From: an uncultured Polymorphobacter sp.
GTDB lineage: Bacteria; Pseudomonadota; Alphaproteobacteria; Sphingomonadales; Sphingomonadaceae
Length of the DNA stretch: 11,336 bases
Direction of reading: 5' to 3'
NCBI GenBank assembly: GCA_937894055.1
Contig: CALDHQ010000151.1
Location: 1 to 11,336, forward strand
The translations under genes were made by a program, and so were the position numbers. Of the stretch, positions 1 to 6,102 are shown piece after piece. Within the stretch, counting starts at the first letter, position 1. Every line of letters starts with the position of its first letter. Below the pieces are notes generated by a model. The model was not told the DNA's origin and searched no databases. It saw only the letters and a list, made by a program, of their open reading frames with translations.

Positions 1-170
1 GGGGCGGCGGTGGGAGGGCGCTTCCGCTGCCGCTCCTGCTGCGTGTCTGCCACCAGCCACGACTCACTCACTCACCCTCTGCCGCCGATTATCCCCCCCA
101 CCTCTCGCAGCGCCAAGCTCAAGCTGGACCGGCTGCGGCGGCGCGGCAAGGCGCCGCCCAAGAAGGGCGC
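1..170 (+). other. Foreign-looking left edge: eukaryote-like intron end plus exon fragment (tentative)
   Basis: This stretch does not fit the bacterial gene it adjoins. On the + strand it has a pyrimidine-rich run with CTCA repeats and a C7 tract, ending in CAG at 108-110, much like a GC-rich intron 3' end. An open stretch follows (115-183) encoding a very basic peptide, including LDRLRRRGKAPPKKGAGKRA. From memory this resembles the C-terminal tail of the eukaryotic mitochondrial ribosomal protein mS33 (MRPS33), whose tail has a GKxxPKKGxGKRA pattern. The bacterial reading on the minus strand loses family resemblance at about position 170. A junction near 165-185, with short shared sequence, would explain both. 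It could be an assembly chimera with algal or other eukaryotic DNA, a real rearrangement, or chance. The intron and exon calls are inference. Confidence 0.3.
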
Positions 171-747
171 CGGCAAGCGGGCGGCCGAGCATGCGCTTGG
201 GTCGATCGATCCTCGCAAGCCCGGCGGTCTCGGCGTCGAGGAGCGTGCGATGCACGGCAATCATGCCGCTGTCGTCGCGGACCGCTGCGAGCAACGCTGG
301 ATGGAAGGTCGCCGTGCTCAGGCTTCCAACCTGAACGCGTGGATGAAATCTAAGCTGCGCGCCGGCGGTGGCGATACCTCGGCTTCGGAGATATCGATCC
401 GCGAGTGTGCCGTCGATGGCTCGCCCTGCGTTCCACAATCGGGCAATGATCACGGCTGCCGGGCAAGCAGCGTCCGGAACAGGTCGACCGGTCACAAATC
501 CGTCCGATGCCCACACATTTCCGCGGCGGCGAAGCGCCGCCAGGACGTCACGCGTTTCGCATCCTGAGAAGCAATGGAACAACAGGTTACGCGTGCCCAT
601 CCGTACCGAAAGACTCGGTGTACGGTCATTATGTGCCGGACAGCGGCACATGCCGCCGGCCGTCGACCATTTGCCGCCGAGCGCTTCGACAATCGATCGG
701 CCGAGGTGCTCGATCTGCGCGCGGCTGTTCACGTTGACCAAGCTCAT
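64..747 (-). pseudogene. CHC2-type zinc-finger / Toprim-family protein, C-terminally truncated
   Basis: The N-terminal part has a primase-like CHC2 zinc ribbon: C36 and H39 in the CPAH motif, then C59 and C63 in FHCFSGC. A conserved middle region follows (about 98-193, with HRTLLD and KRMLGRPLAGA). Proteins of this type, common on alphaproteobacterial plasmids and integrative elements, normally run to about 300 residues with a C-terminal Toprim domain. Here resemblance stops at about residue 193 (position ~170), and the last ~34 residues are low-complexity and Arg/Gly-rich, so the Toprim part is missing. The ATG at 747 overlaps the stop of the upstream HD gene by ATGA, which fixes the start and implies translational coupling. 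The likely role of the intact family is nucleic-acid binding or priming in mobile-element maintenance (inference). The truncation coincides with the odd left edge of the window. Confidence 0.7.
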
Positions 748-1418
748 GGCGCGAACGGCGCCAACGTATCAGCGCGAGCCAGCTCCTGTCGCAGCCGGGC
801 CAACCAGTGGCGCCGCGCTAGAATGTCGGTCCATGGCTCCCATGGTTCGAAGGTGCTGCCCGACGACAGACCCTCAAGAGGGTCGTTATCAAGAGGTGCT
901 TCGGCAATCTCCAACGTGTCGGAGATTTGATGCGCCGACCACCCGGCGACATGCAAGGCCTCGCTTGCCGCCGCAACACGGTCAGCATGCTTGTGTGCAG
1001 TGAATTCATCTGGACTGAGATCGGTGAGTCCATAACGGTTGGCGATGGCGACGGTCAGCCGGGCACAAAGGGCTCGAAAGGGTTCACCGAGAAATGGCTT
1101 CAGCGGTGCGATAGCGTCGAAACCCAACAGCCCCTCTTCCGCATCATGCAGCAACTCGTACAATGCCTGTTGCGGGGTCAATGGCGCATCAAGCTCGCGG
1201 ATCGCCAATACCGTCAGACTGTGTTGCGCTACCGATAACGGTCGCGACCAGCGTGAATGACCGCCCCATCGATAGGTGCGCGCCAGGCCAACGGCCAAGT
1301 CGTCATCGCTCCAGCTGTTGGGGCTCGGGTTCGCGAGATCGATGGTATTGCCACTCGGCAGCAGCACGATTGGCCGCAGCTGCGTCGGCGCCGAATTTGG
1401 CATTAGCGGAAGGGTCAT
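744..1418 (-). CDS. HD-domain phosphohydrolase (YfbR-like)
   Basis: The 224-residue product carries the HD metal-site signature: H66 in VAQHSLTV, H91-D92 in ELLHDAEEGL, and D146 in KHADRVAAASE. The preceding RTYRWGGHSRWSRPLSVAQHS block is typical of the YfbR-like 5'-deoxynucleotidase group. It is probably a cytosolic, metal-dependent nucleotide phosphohydrolase; the substrate cannot be read from sequence. I chose the ATG at 1418 over an in-frame ATG at 1523 because GAGGAG (1425-1430 on the minus strand) sits 6 nt upstream of it and the extra 35 residues look non-coding. It is the first gene of a two-gene unit and overlaps the zinc-finger gene by 4 bp (ATGA). This pairing with a CHC2/Toprim protein is often seen in plasmid and integrative-element backbones of sphingomonads (recalled, not searched). 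Confidence 0.82.
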   Translation of the reverse strand: MTLPLMPNSAPTQLRPIVLLPSGNTIDLANPSPNSWSDDDLAVGLARTYRWGGHSRWSRPLSVAQHSLTVLAIRELDAPLTPQQALYELLHDAEEGLLGFDAIAPLKPFLGEPFRALCARLTVAIANRYGLTDLSPDEFTAHKHADRVAAASEALHVAGWSAHQISDTLEIAEAPLDNDPLEGLSSGSTFEPWEPWTDILARRHWLARLRQELARADTLAPFAP

Positions 1419-1476
1419 GGGAAGCTCCTCTTCTGGTATGACCGTGCATTCAATCGAGCCAGCTCCCCTCTGATTG

Positions 1477-1492
1477 TCCGCACAATTGCGGA
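1477..1492. promoter_or_regulatory. Inverted repeat (6-4-6) in divergent intergenic region
   Basis: TCCGCA-CAAT-TGCGGA is a perfect palindrome with 6-bp arms and a 4-nt spacer. It lies 59 bp upstream of the HD-gene start and 74 bp upstream of the transglycosylase start. It could be an operator for the HD-gene promoter. The sequence differs from the second palindrome at 1542-1563, so one protein need not bind both. Confidence 0.3.
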
Positions 1493-1530
1493 TGATTTCA
1501 GGGCGCTCGATGCCCTCCGCCAAATTTGCA

Positions 1531-1563
1531 TTGACTGGAGGTTTAGCATATTTGTATGCTAAA
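1531..1563 (+). promoter_or_regulatory. Candidate promoter with palindromic operator (9-4-9) before the lytic transglycosylase
   Basis: A perfect inverted repeat, TTTAGCATA-TTTG-TATGCTAAA (1542-1563), ends 2 nt before the transglycosylase ATG. TTGACT (1531-1536) and TATGCT (1555-1560), 18 bp apart, form a reasonable sigma-70 -35/-10 pair, and the -10 lies inside the right arm. Transcription would then begin at or within a few nt of the ATG at 1566, giving a leaderless or near-leaderless mRNA. A repressor bound to the palindrome would block the promoter. GGAGG at 1537-1541 lies too far from 1566 to be a normal ribosome site and has no useful start in a coding frame. The repeat is seen directly; the promoter role is inference. 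Confidence 0.45.
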
Positions 1564-1565
1564 TT

Positions 1566-2318
1566 ATGCGTTGGTGGATTCCAGTGTTGGCCTTGTTTCT
1601 TGCCGTGCCCGCTACGGCCCAGACGGTCGTCATTATGGATTTTTCGAAATCGCCAGCGAACGAAGCAAGTGTTAGTCGGAGAACCGAAGACGGCTTCGCG
1701 TTGAATTTGCTCGGGGCCTCGAAGGCTTCCCGCGATACCGTGGCATCAGTCTGGACCCAAGCCACGAAAGACATTCCGACGACGGAAGGCCCAACGCCTG
1801 CCAGCGACGCTTGTCTCGCCGCTGAATCGCCGCCCGTCGTATCCGGCTTGGGAATTGGCACGGTCCAGCGGCGGGCCAAATGGTGGCCTGCTGTTGCGCG
1901 CGCAGAGTGCCAGCATGGGCTGCCACCGGGGCTCCTCGACGCATTAATCCTTGCAGAATCCGGGTATGTCGAGTTTGCCACAAGTTCGGCAGGCGCGCGG
2001 GGCCTAACCCAATTGATGCCAGCAACCGCGAGCGAACTCGGCGTCGTAGATCGATACGACCCGCTTGGAAGCATCGACGGCGGTGCGCGCTATTTGCACA
2101 ATATGCTGGAGCAGTTCGGCTCGGTAACGCTGGCGTTGGCGGCATACAACGCCGGCCCGAAGGCGGTCAGCCGGTCCAACGGCATTCCGGCGAACACGGA
2201 AACTCCGGGATATGTTCGACGCGTGCTTGCTTACTGGCCTTTGACGGCGGGCTCGCCAATTCAGCGGCTGCGCCAGACCGCACAGCTGCTCGGGTTCACT
2301 GGCGTGAGCAATGACTGA
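1566..2318 (+). CDS. Secreted lytic transglycosylase, SLT (VirB1-like) family
   Basis: The 250-residue product starts with a clear Sec signal peptide (about 1-19, cleavage after PATA). A low-similarity linker follows, then a lysozyme-like SLT domain at about 105-205. The catalytic glutamate is E131 in LILAESGY, followed by the family blocks SSAGARGLTQLMP (140-152), the YDP/GGARYL region, and LALAAYNAGP (189-198). It would cleave peptidoglycan in the periplasm. Short transglycosylases of this kind usually open local gaps for conjugation (type IV secretion) machines. No pilin, VirB4 or other secretion gene follows here, so it may be a remnant of a conjugative module. The ATG at 1566 is the only start giving the signal peptide, and no Shine-Dalgarno stands at normal spacing, consistent with a leaderless transcript. 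It is transcribed away from the HD gene. Confidence 0.9.
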   Translation: MRWWIPVLALFLAVPATAQTVVIMDFSKSPANEASVSRRTEDGFALNLLGASKASRDTVASVWTQATKDIPTTEGPTPASDACLAAESPPVVSGLGIGTVQRRAKWWPAVARAECQHGLPPGLLDALILAESGYVEFATSSAGARGLTQLMPATASELGVVDRYDPLGSIDGGARYLHNMLEQFGSVTLALAAYNAGPKAVSRSNGIPANTETPGYVRRVLAYWPLTAGSPIQRLRQTAQLLGFTGVSND

Positions 2319-2535
2319 GCGTGTTGCCGTCCAGCGGCCTTTTTGGCAAGTTCGGGGCCGGTTGCTGTCGGGCAGCTTTATGACGCCGATCTCTCCAAAG
2401 CTGCCGCTCGCGGAGGGGGGTAGCTGGCCACAGTCTACGTGGTGCTAGGCATTACCGCGTTGATCAAGTATCTCGTTTGCGACAACAGAATGCAGGACGG
2501 AAGCATACACCATTACAGCTGGATCGAGGATCGTT
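2319..2535. other. Intergenic gap between transglycosylase and ATP-grasp gene
   Basis: No convincing gene is present. A small GC stem (GCCG 2326-2329 with CGGC 2335-2338) followed by five T (2340-2344) could be a weak terminator for the transglycosylase gene. A short open reading frame beginning ATGACTGAG overlaps the transglycosylase stop and another overlaps the next gene, but neither resembles anything known. In related mobile elements this is where type IV secretion genes would begin (inference). Confidence 0.3.
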
Positions 2536-3816
2536 TTGGGCGTGGTAGTAGGTGATGACGTTGCCGAACGATTGAATCAGGGCTGCCACTGCATCACGCT
2601 CGACAGATTGGCGTTGCAACGGGCGCTTGACGCGGAGGTTGGCGCCCCAGGGTTTGCTGCGACCCTGACGGCCTCTCACCCCTCGCTCTTCTCCAACGTC
2701 CCAGTGTTCGTTGCGCCCGACACCATGCTGGCCATGACACGCGCCGTCGAGGCCATCGAAGCCGCAGCACTGTTGCCGGACTACCAGGCTGCAGTTCTAG
2801 CGTGGGCACCGGAAATCGCCGCGACCGATTTCGGCCCTGCCGGGGCGCTGATGGGGTATGACTTTCACATCACGCCCGAAGGGCCACGGCTGATCGAAGT
2901 CAACACCAATGCCGGTGGCGCCTTTTTCAACGCGCTGCTCGCCGAGGCGCAACGCGGATGTTGCGCCGACGCGCGGCTTTCGATCAACACGATCGCGGAT
3001 GCGCAAGATTTCGGTGCCAGAATTGCTGCGATGTTTGTCGCCGAATGGCAGCGACAACGCGGCAGCGGACGACCGATGACGATCGCAATCGTTGACGATT
3101 CTCCCGAAACGCAATTTCTGTACCCGGAATTTAAGCTTGCCCAAGCGCTACTCGACAACCACGACATCGATACGGTGATTGTCGACGCTGCCGAACTCGT
3201 CGCCGATGAAATCGGGCTGAGTATTGATGGCCGCAGGATCGACCTTGTCTATAACCGGCTTGTGGATTTCGGGCTCGAGGAACCACGCCATGCCGCTTTG
3301 CGCGCCGCCTATGCCCGCGGCAAGGTCGTGGTCACGCCCAACCCGCATGTTCATGCGCTGCTCGCCGACAAGCGAAACCTGACGTTGTTGTCCGATCCTG
3401 TGCTCCTCGCCGAATGGGGCCTGACGGCCAAATTTTGTGACACTCTCCGCGCGACTGTGCCGCGGACTGTGTCCGTTTCGCCAGTCAACGCTGACGAGCT
3501 TTGGGAGAAGCGCCGGCTATGGTTCTTCAAGCCCGCACGTGGACATGGCAGCAAGGCCGCCTATCGTGGCGACAAGATCACCCGCAAGGTCTGGGCCGAC
3601 ATCTTGGCGGGCGACTACGTCGCACAAGCGTTCGCGGCGCCCTCGGGCCGGTCGGTCGTGATCGACGGACAGTCCAGCGCGCTGAAGGTCGACATCAGAT
3701 TATATACTTATGCCGGAGAAGTCCTGCTAACCGCCGCGCGCTTGTATCAAGGGCAGACAACAAACATGCGCACCCCGGGCGGCGGATTTGCCCCTGTGCT
3801 CGAACGCGGGGCATAG
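2536..3816 (+). CDS. Uncharacterised ATP-grasp-type ligase-like protein
   Basis: This 426-residue cytosolic protein has no signal peptide or membrane segment. Several blocks look like ATP-grasp or glutathionylspermidine-synthase-like ligases: LIEVNTNAGGAFFNALL (119-135), VYNRLVDFGLEEP (238-250), VVVTPNPHVHALLADKRNL (264-282), a nucleotide-binding-like WFFKPARGHGSKAAYRG (329-345), and the C-terminal KVDIRLYTY (384-392) and TTNMRTPGGGFAPV (408-421), with D386, R388 and N410 as plausible metal/ATP ligands. Such enzymes join a carboxylate to an amine or thiol using ATP; the substrate is unknown. The start is TTG at 2536, supported by GAGGA (2526-2530) 5 nt upstream, and no in-frame ATG lies between it and the stop at 2461. 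It stands alone, 109 bp before the secreted NTF2-like gene. A tie to metal defence, for example a thiol peptide, is only speculation. Confidence 0.78.
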   Translation: MGVVVGDDVAERLNQGCHCITLDRLALQRALDAEVGAPGFAATLTASHPSLFSNVPVFVAPDTMLAMTRAVEAIEAAALLPDYQAAVLAWAPEIAATDFGPAGALMGYDFHITPEGPRLIEVNTNAGGAFFNALLAEAQRGCCADARLSINTIADAQDFGARIAAMFVAEWQRQRGSGRPMTIAIVDDSPETQFLYPEFKLAQALLDNHDIDTVIVDAAELVADEIGLSIDGRRIDLVYNRLVDFGLEEPRHAALRAAYARGKVVVTPNPHVHALLADKRNLTLLSDPVLLAEWGLTAKFCDTLRATVPRTVSVSPVNADELWEKRRLWFFKPARGHGSKAAYRGDKITRKVWADILAGDYVAQAFAAPSGRSVVIDGQSSALKVDIRLYTYAGEVLLTAARLYQGQTTNMRTPGGGFAPVLERGA

Positions 3817-3925
3817 TCAGGTGCATAGGGACGACGACCTCTGGCGCGAATTGAGTTTTCTCGGTAGCAGTCTGTGCTGTCATCAGGGTTTGGTTCAGAA
3901 AAGTTGGCCAGAGGGAAAGTGAACA

Positions 3926-4405
3926 TTGAAGCCGTCAGCAACAGCATTCTGGTCAGGCCTGGCGCTCTTTGCGATCGCCTCGATTTCAACACCCGCGAAC
4001 GCTGACCCGGCGTCAGACCGCAATGCAGCTGAAGTGCGCGACGTACTCGCTACCTACAAAGCCGCGATCGAACGCCTCGACATGCGCGGCACCGAGCGAC
4101 TGTTCACGCCCGACTCGCGAATTTTCGAATCGGGCGGCGATGAGGGCAGCTACACGCATTACCTTGAGCATCATCTCGGACCAGAATTTGCCGAGTTCAA
4201 GACCTTCCGGTTCAACGACTACAAGATCGAAGTGCGTTTTGAAGGGCCGGTCGCGATCACGATCGAAACCTACGGCTATCGGATTGTACCCAAGGCGGGC
4301 GCACCCGCAGACCGCATTGGCGTCCAAACCAGCGTGCTCAGGCAGACCGAAGCTGGCTGGAAGGTGATCAATATGCACAGTTCGTCGCGCAAGCCACCGA
4401 AGTAA
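3926..4405 (+). CDS. Secreted NTF2/SnoaL-like (DUF4440-type) protein
   Basis: The 159-residue product has a Sec signal peptide (about 1-26, ending PANA). The rest has the size and pattern of one cone-shaped NTF2/SnoaL-like domain: a helix with VRDVLATYKAAIERLDMRGTE (39-57 core), then FTPDSRIFESG, a YTHYLEHHLGPEF helix, beta strands FRFNDYKIEVRFEGPVAITIETYGYRI, and the closing GWKVINMHSSSR (144-155). Members bind small ligands or are enzymes, and function cannot be assigned by fold. The start is TTG at 3926; a purine-rich GAGGGAAAG lies just upstream, somewhat distant, and this is the start that gives the signal peptide. It is probably periplasmic and is conserved next to copper genes in related bacteria as far as I recall (not checked). 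It is convergent with the small exported-protein gene. Confidence 0.75.
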   Translation: MKPSATAFWSGLALFAIASISTPANADPASDRNAAEVRDVLATYKAAIERLDMRGTERLFTPDSRIFESGGDEGSYTHYLEHHLGPEFAEFKTFRFNDYKIEVRFEGPVAITIETYGYRIVPKAGAPADRIGVQTSVLRQTEAGWKVINMHSSSRKPPK

Positions 4406-4525
4406 ACCTGGCGCTGTCGCCACCGGCTCGTCGGGTAATTCCCCCCTCGACCCATCGCAAATTCCAACTGCGATATTTGCCGCTGCCATCAATCCGGCGG
4501 CTAGATGTCCCAGACCAAATGGTGA

Positions 4526-4553
4526 GCGGCCGGTGCTGCTAAGCGCCGGCCGC
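4526..4553 (-). terminator. GC-rich hairpin between convergent genes
   Basis: GCGGCCGGTGC (4526-4536) and GCGCCGGCCGC (4543-4553) pair over 11 bp, with one G.T wobble and a 6-nt loop. The hairpin starts 5 nt beyond the stop codon of the small exported-protein gene (minus strand) and also lies downstream of the convergent NTF2-like gene. No T-run follows on either strand, so it may be a 3' stabilising stem or an atypical bidirectional terminator. Confidence 0.45.
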
Positions 4554-4558
4554 CTCGC

Positions 4559-4924
4559 TCATTTCTTCAATTCGACAATGTCATTCGTGGCAGCCTTGCC
4601 GCTCACCACAGTGGCCGTTGCGAAATGGTCATCGATGATCGCATCGATATGCACGGTGCCGACGTTTGTACGTTGCGGCGTTGGCGCACCCTTCGCGCCG
4701 CCGGGAACCATTTTCACCTGGACGACATTCAGCACCTGTCCTGGCGTCGCACCATCGGCCTTGCCGACGCAGATGGTTGCCACGTCGCCCGACATGCTGA
4801 CGATCGATCCGCGCATGAACATGGTGTGTCCGATTCCGGTTGCGCTCGCAGGTGATGCGATTGCGAGAGGTGCCGCTGCAAGCACCAATGCGGCTACAAA
4901 TGCGCGTCTGATGTTATTCGACAT
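4559..4924 (-). CDS. Small exported protein of unknown function next to the copper genes
   Basis: I do not recognise a named family. The 121-residue product has a strong Sec signal peptide (about 1-28, ending SPASA). The mature ~93 residues are beta-rich with regularly spaced Gly and Val: GSIVSMSGDVATICVGKADG, PGQVLNVVQVKMV, NVGTVHIDAIIDDHFATATVV, then SGKAATNDIVELKK. The order 'function of G, then GxVxxV, then vGxvxvxxI...AxAxVVxG...xDxV' recalls small OB/beta-barrel domains such as the FlgT C-terminal type, but this is only pattern resemblance. There is one cysteine (C52), one histidine-methionine cluster (GHTMFM, 32-37), and no catalytic signature. The ATG at 4924 is chosen because AGGAGA (4931-4936) is 6 nt upstream and it opens the signal peptide; an upstream ATG at 4981 would spoil it. 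It reads in the same direction as copAB but is separated from them by a 272-bp AT-rich gap, so it probably has its own promoter. Confidence 0.65.
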   Translation of the reverse strand: MSNNIRRAFVAALVLAAAPLAIASPASATGIGHTMFMRGSIVSMSGDVATICVGKADGATPGQVLNVVQVKMVPGGAKGAPTPQRTNVGTVHIDAIIDDHFATATVVSGKAATNDIVELKK

Positions 4925-5009
4925 CGTGTTTCTCCTAAGGTGCAACTCCATTTTGCTGTTCGGGGCCTCGCTGCAATGCACCCGACAGGCTGGCGTTTTC
5001 GTTCAGCGA

Positions 5010-5196
5010 TATAAATAATATATGCCATAGACCAACACTAAAATCCGTAAAACTACGTAATACGGCGTCCTTGTGAGGCTATATTGCACACCAAATTAGA
5101 TTTGGTGCATATATAGAAAGTCAATTTCTACCTATTTCACAGGTAAAATTCTAGTATCTACGAGTTACATATTTCGATATTTCTATGTGAATTGTA
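5010..5196. other. AT-rich, palindrome-rich intergenic island
   Basis: Base composition drops sharply from the GC-rich surroundings to strongly AT-rich, starting near 5010 and ending at the copB stop codon. No open reading frame or RNA gene is evident. It contains several inverted repeats: the large one at 5079-5116, TACCT/AGGTA at about 5129-5145, and CCGTA/TACGG at about 5045-5065. It lies downstream of copB and upstream of the small exported-protein gene, so it should hold the latter's promoter; on the minus strand TTGGTC and TATATC 16 bp apart (about 5009-5036) is one weak candidate. It could be a protein-bound control region or the scar of an insertion. Confidence 0.55.
5079..5116. repeat. 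Long imperfect palindrome in AT-rich island
   Basis: The core is CACCAAAT (5089-5096), TAG, ATTTGGTG (5100-5107), with perfect 8-bp arms. Outside it CTATAT...TGC on the left pairs with GCA...ATATAG on the right if small bulges are allowed, giving a near-palindrome of 38 bp. No T-run follows on either strand, so it is not a typical intrinsic terminator. An operator or a cruciform-forming site is more likely (inference). Confidence 0.5.
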
Positions 5197-6102
5197 TTAT
5201 ATCCACATCCTGATTCCGAATACTATGCTGGAATTATGAACGTCGTTACCGCCTATACGCGCGAAGTCCGCGGTTTTGCCGATCTTGCTGTCGTAGGAAA
5301 TGCCGAAGTACGGAGCGAACTCGCGGCGGATTTCGTAACGCAGCCGCAGGCCGAGTTCGATGTTCGACACGCCGGCGCCGATCCCGGTCTCGGCGATGTC
5401 CTGCGCCGAAAGATTGGCCTCGATGCGCGGCTGTAGGATCAGGCGCTGGGTGATGCGCTGGTCGTAATAGCCTTGCAGGCGACCGAGCAGTTCGCCGTGG
5501 TTAGATAGAAATACCGCCGCCTCGGTTTCAAACCAATAGGGCAGCACGCCTTCGACGCCGATCGTGGCATAGGTGCGTGCGGGCGTTGGCTGGAAATCCT
5601 GCCGCAGGCCGGCCTGCAGGTTAAAATAGGGGCCGATTGCATGTGAAAACAGCGCCTGTACTTCGCCCGTTTCGAGACCGCCGCGCGTGCTGCCTTCACC
5701 TTCCGATTTCAGCACGAACCGGTTGATGTCCCCGCCGAACCACGCCTGGCCGTCCCAGCGGTAGCCGTCGCTGCCGTTGCGCACCTGATATTCGGCGATA
5801 TTGAACAACAGCATATATGCGGGCATTCCGCCGTGTTCCTGCAGCATGGCGGCATAGGCCGCGTCCATCGCGCCTGGCGGATAAAGCCGCTCAGCCGCGA
5901 GTCCCGTCGGTGCGGGCGGCGGCTGCGTCGCCGCATCAGTGGCGGGTGCAGATTGCGTTGCAACGGCCGCCGGCGCATCGGCGGGTTGCGACGGCGACAT
6001 GGTCATGCCGGGCATCGCGTGCATTGCCGGATCATGCGTTTGCGCAGCTGCGGGCGTAGCGGCGACCAGCGCGACGGCGATGACAAAGCGCGCGACGATC
6101 AT
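5197..6102 (-). CDS. copB: Copper resistance protein B (outer membrane)
   Basis: The 301-residue product has a Sec signal peptide (1-20, PAAA|QT). A short Met/His-rich stretch follows, HDPAMHAMPGMTMSP (23-37), then an Ala/Pro-rich spacer, then the CopB-family beta-barrel from about residue 95. Typical blocks are YQVRNGSDGYRWDGQAWFGG (105-124), NRFVLKSEGEG (127-137), GLRQDFQP, GYYDQRITQRLILQPRIE, GLRLRYEIRREFAPYFG and an aromatic end at RMWI, as expected for an outer-membrane protein. In known pco/cop systems CopB lies in the outer membrane and acts with CopA in periplasmic copper tolerance. The ATG at 6102 overlaps the copA stop (ATGA), so a longer in-frame start at 6189 is rejected. The metal-binding N-terminal stretch is short compared with the multi-repeat Pseudomonas proteins. 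Last gene of the minus-strand unit. Confidence 0.93.
   Translation of the reverse strand: MIVARFVIAVALVAATPAAAQTHDPAMHAMPGMTMSPSQPADAPAAVATQSAPATDAATQPPPAPTGLAAERLYPPGAMDAAYAAMLQEHGGMPAYMLLFNIAEYQVRNGSDGYRWDGQAWFGGDINRFVLKSEGEGSTRGGLETGEVQALFSHAIGPYFNLQAGLRQDFQPTPARTYATIGVEGVLPYWFETEAAVFLSNHGELLGRLQGYYDQRITQRLILQPRIEANLSAQDIAETGIGAGVSNIELGLRLRYEIRREFAPYFGISYDSKIGKTADFARIGGNDVHNSSIVFGIRMWI

Noticed and set aside
368..1003. Overlapping + strand open frames across the zinc-finger and HD genes
   Set aside because: Arg/Pro/Ser-rich, no domain, antisense to genes with clear motifs and coupled starts.
2422..2548. Short open frame with a hydrophobic start (VYVVLGITALIKYLV)
   Set aside because: No ATG with a ribosome site, overlaps the ATP-grasp start in another frame, and no resemblance to VirB2-type pilins that might be expected after a transglycosylase.
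2464..2679. A 71-codon minus-strand frame overlapping the ATP-grasp start
   Set aside because: Antisense to the coding sequence, Arg/Cys-rich, no ribosome site or domain seen.
5079..5116. Intrinsic terminator for copB
   Set aside because: The stem is about 90 bp past the copB stop and is not followed by a T-run on the minus strand.
5010..5196. CRISPR array or tRNA in the AT-rich gap
   Set aside because: The repeats are single inverted pairs, not regular direct repeats with spacers, and no cloverleaf or TTCRA arm can be found.
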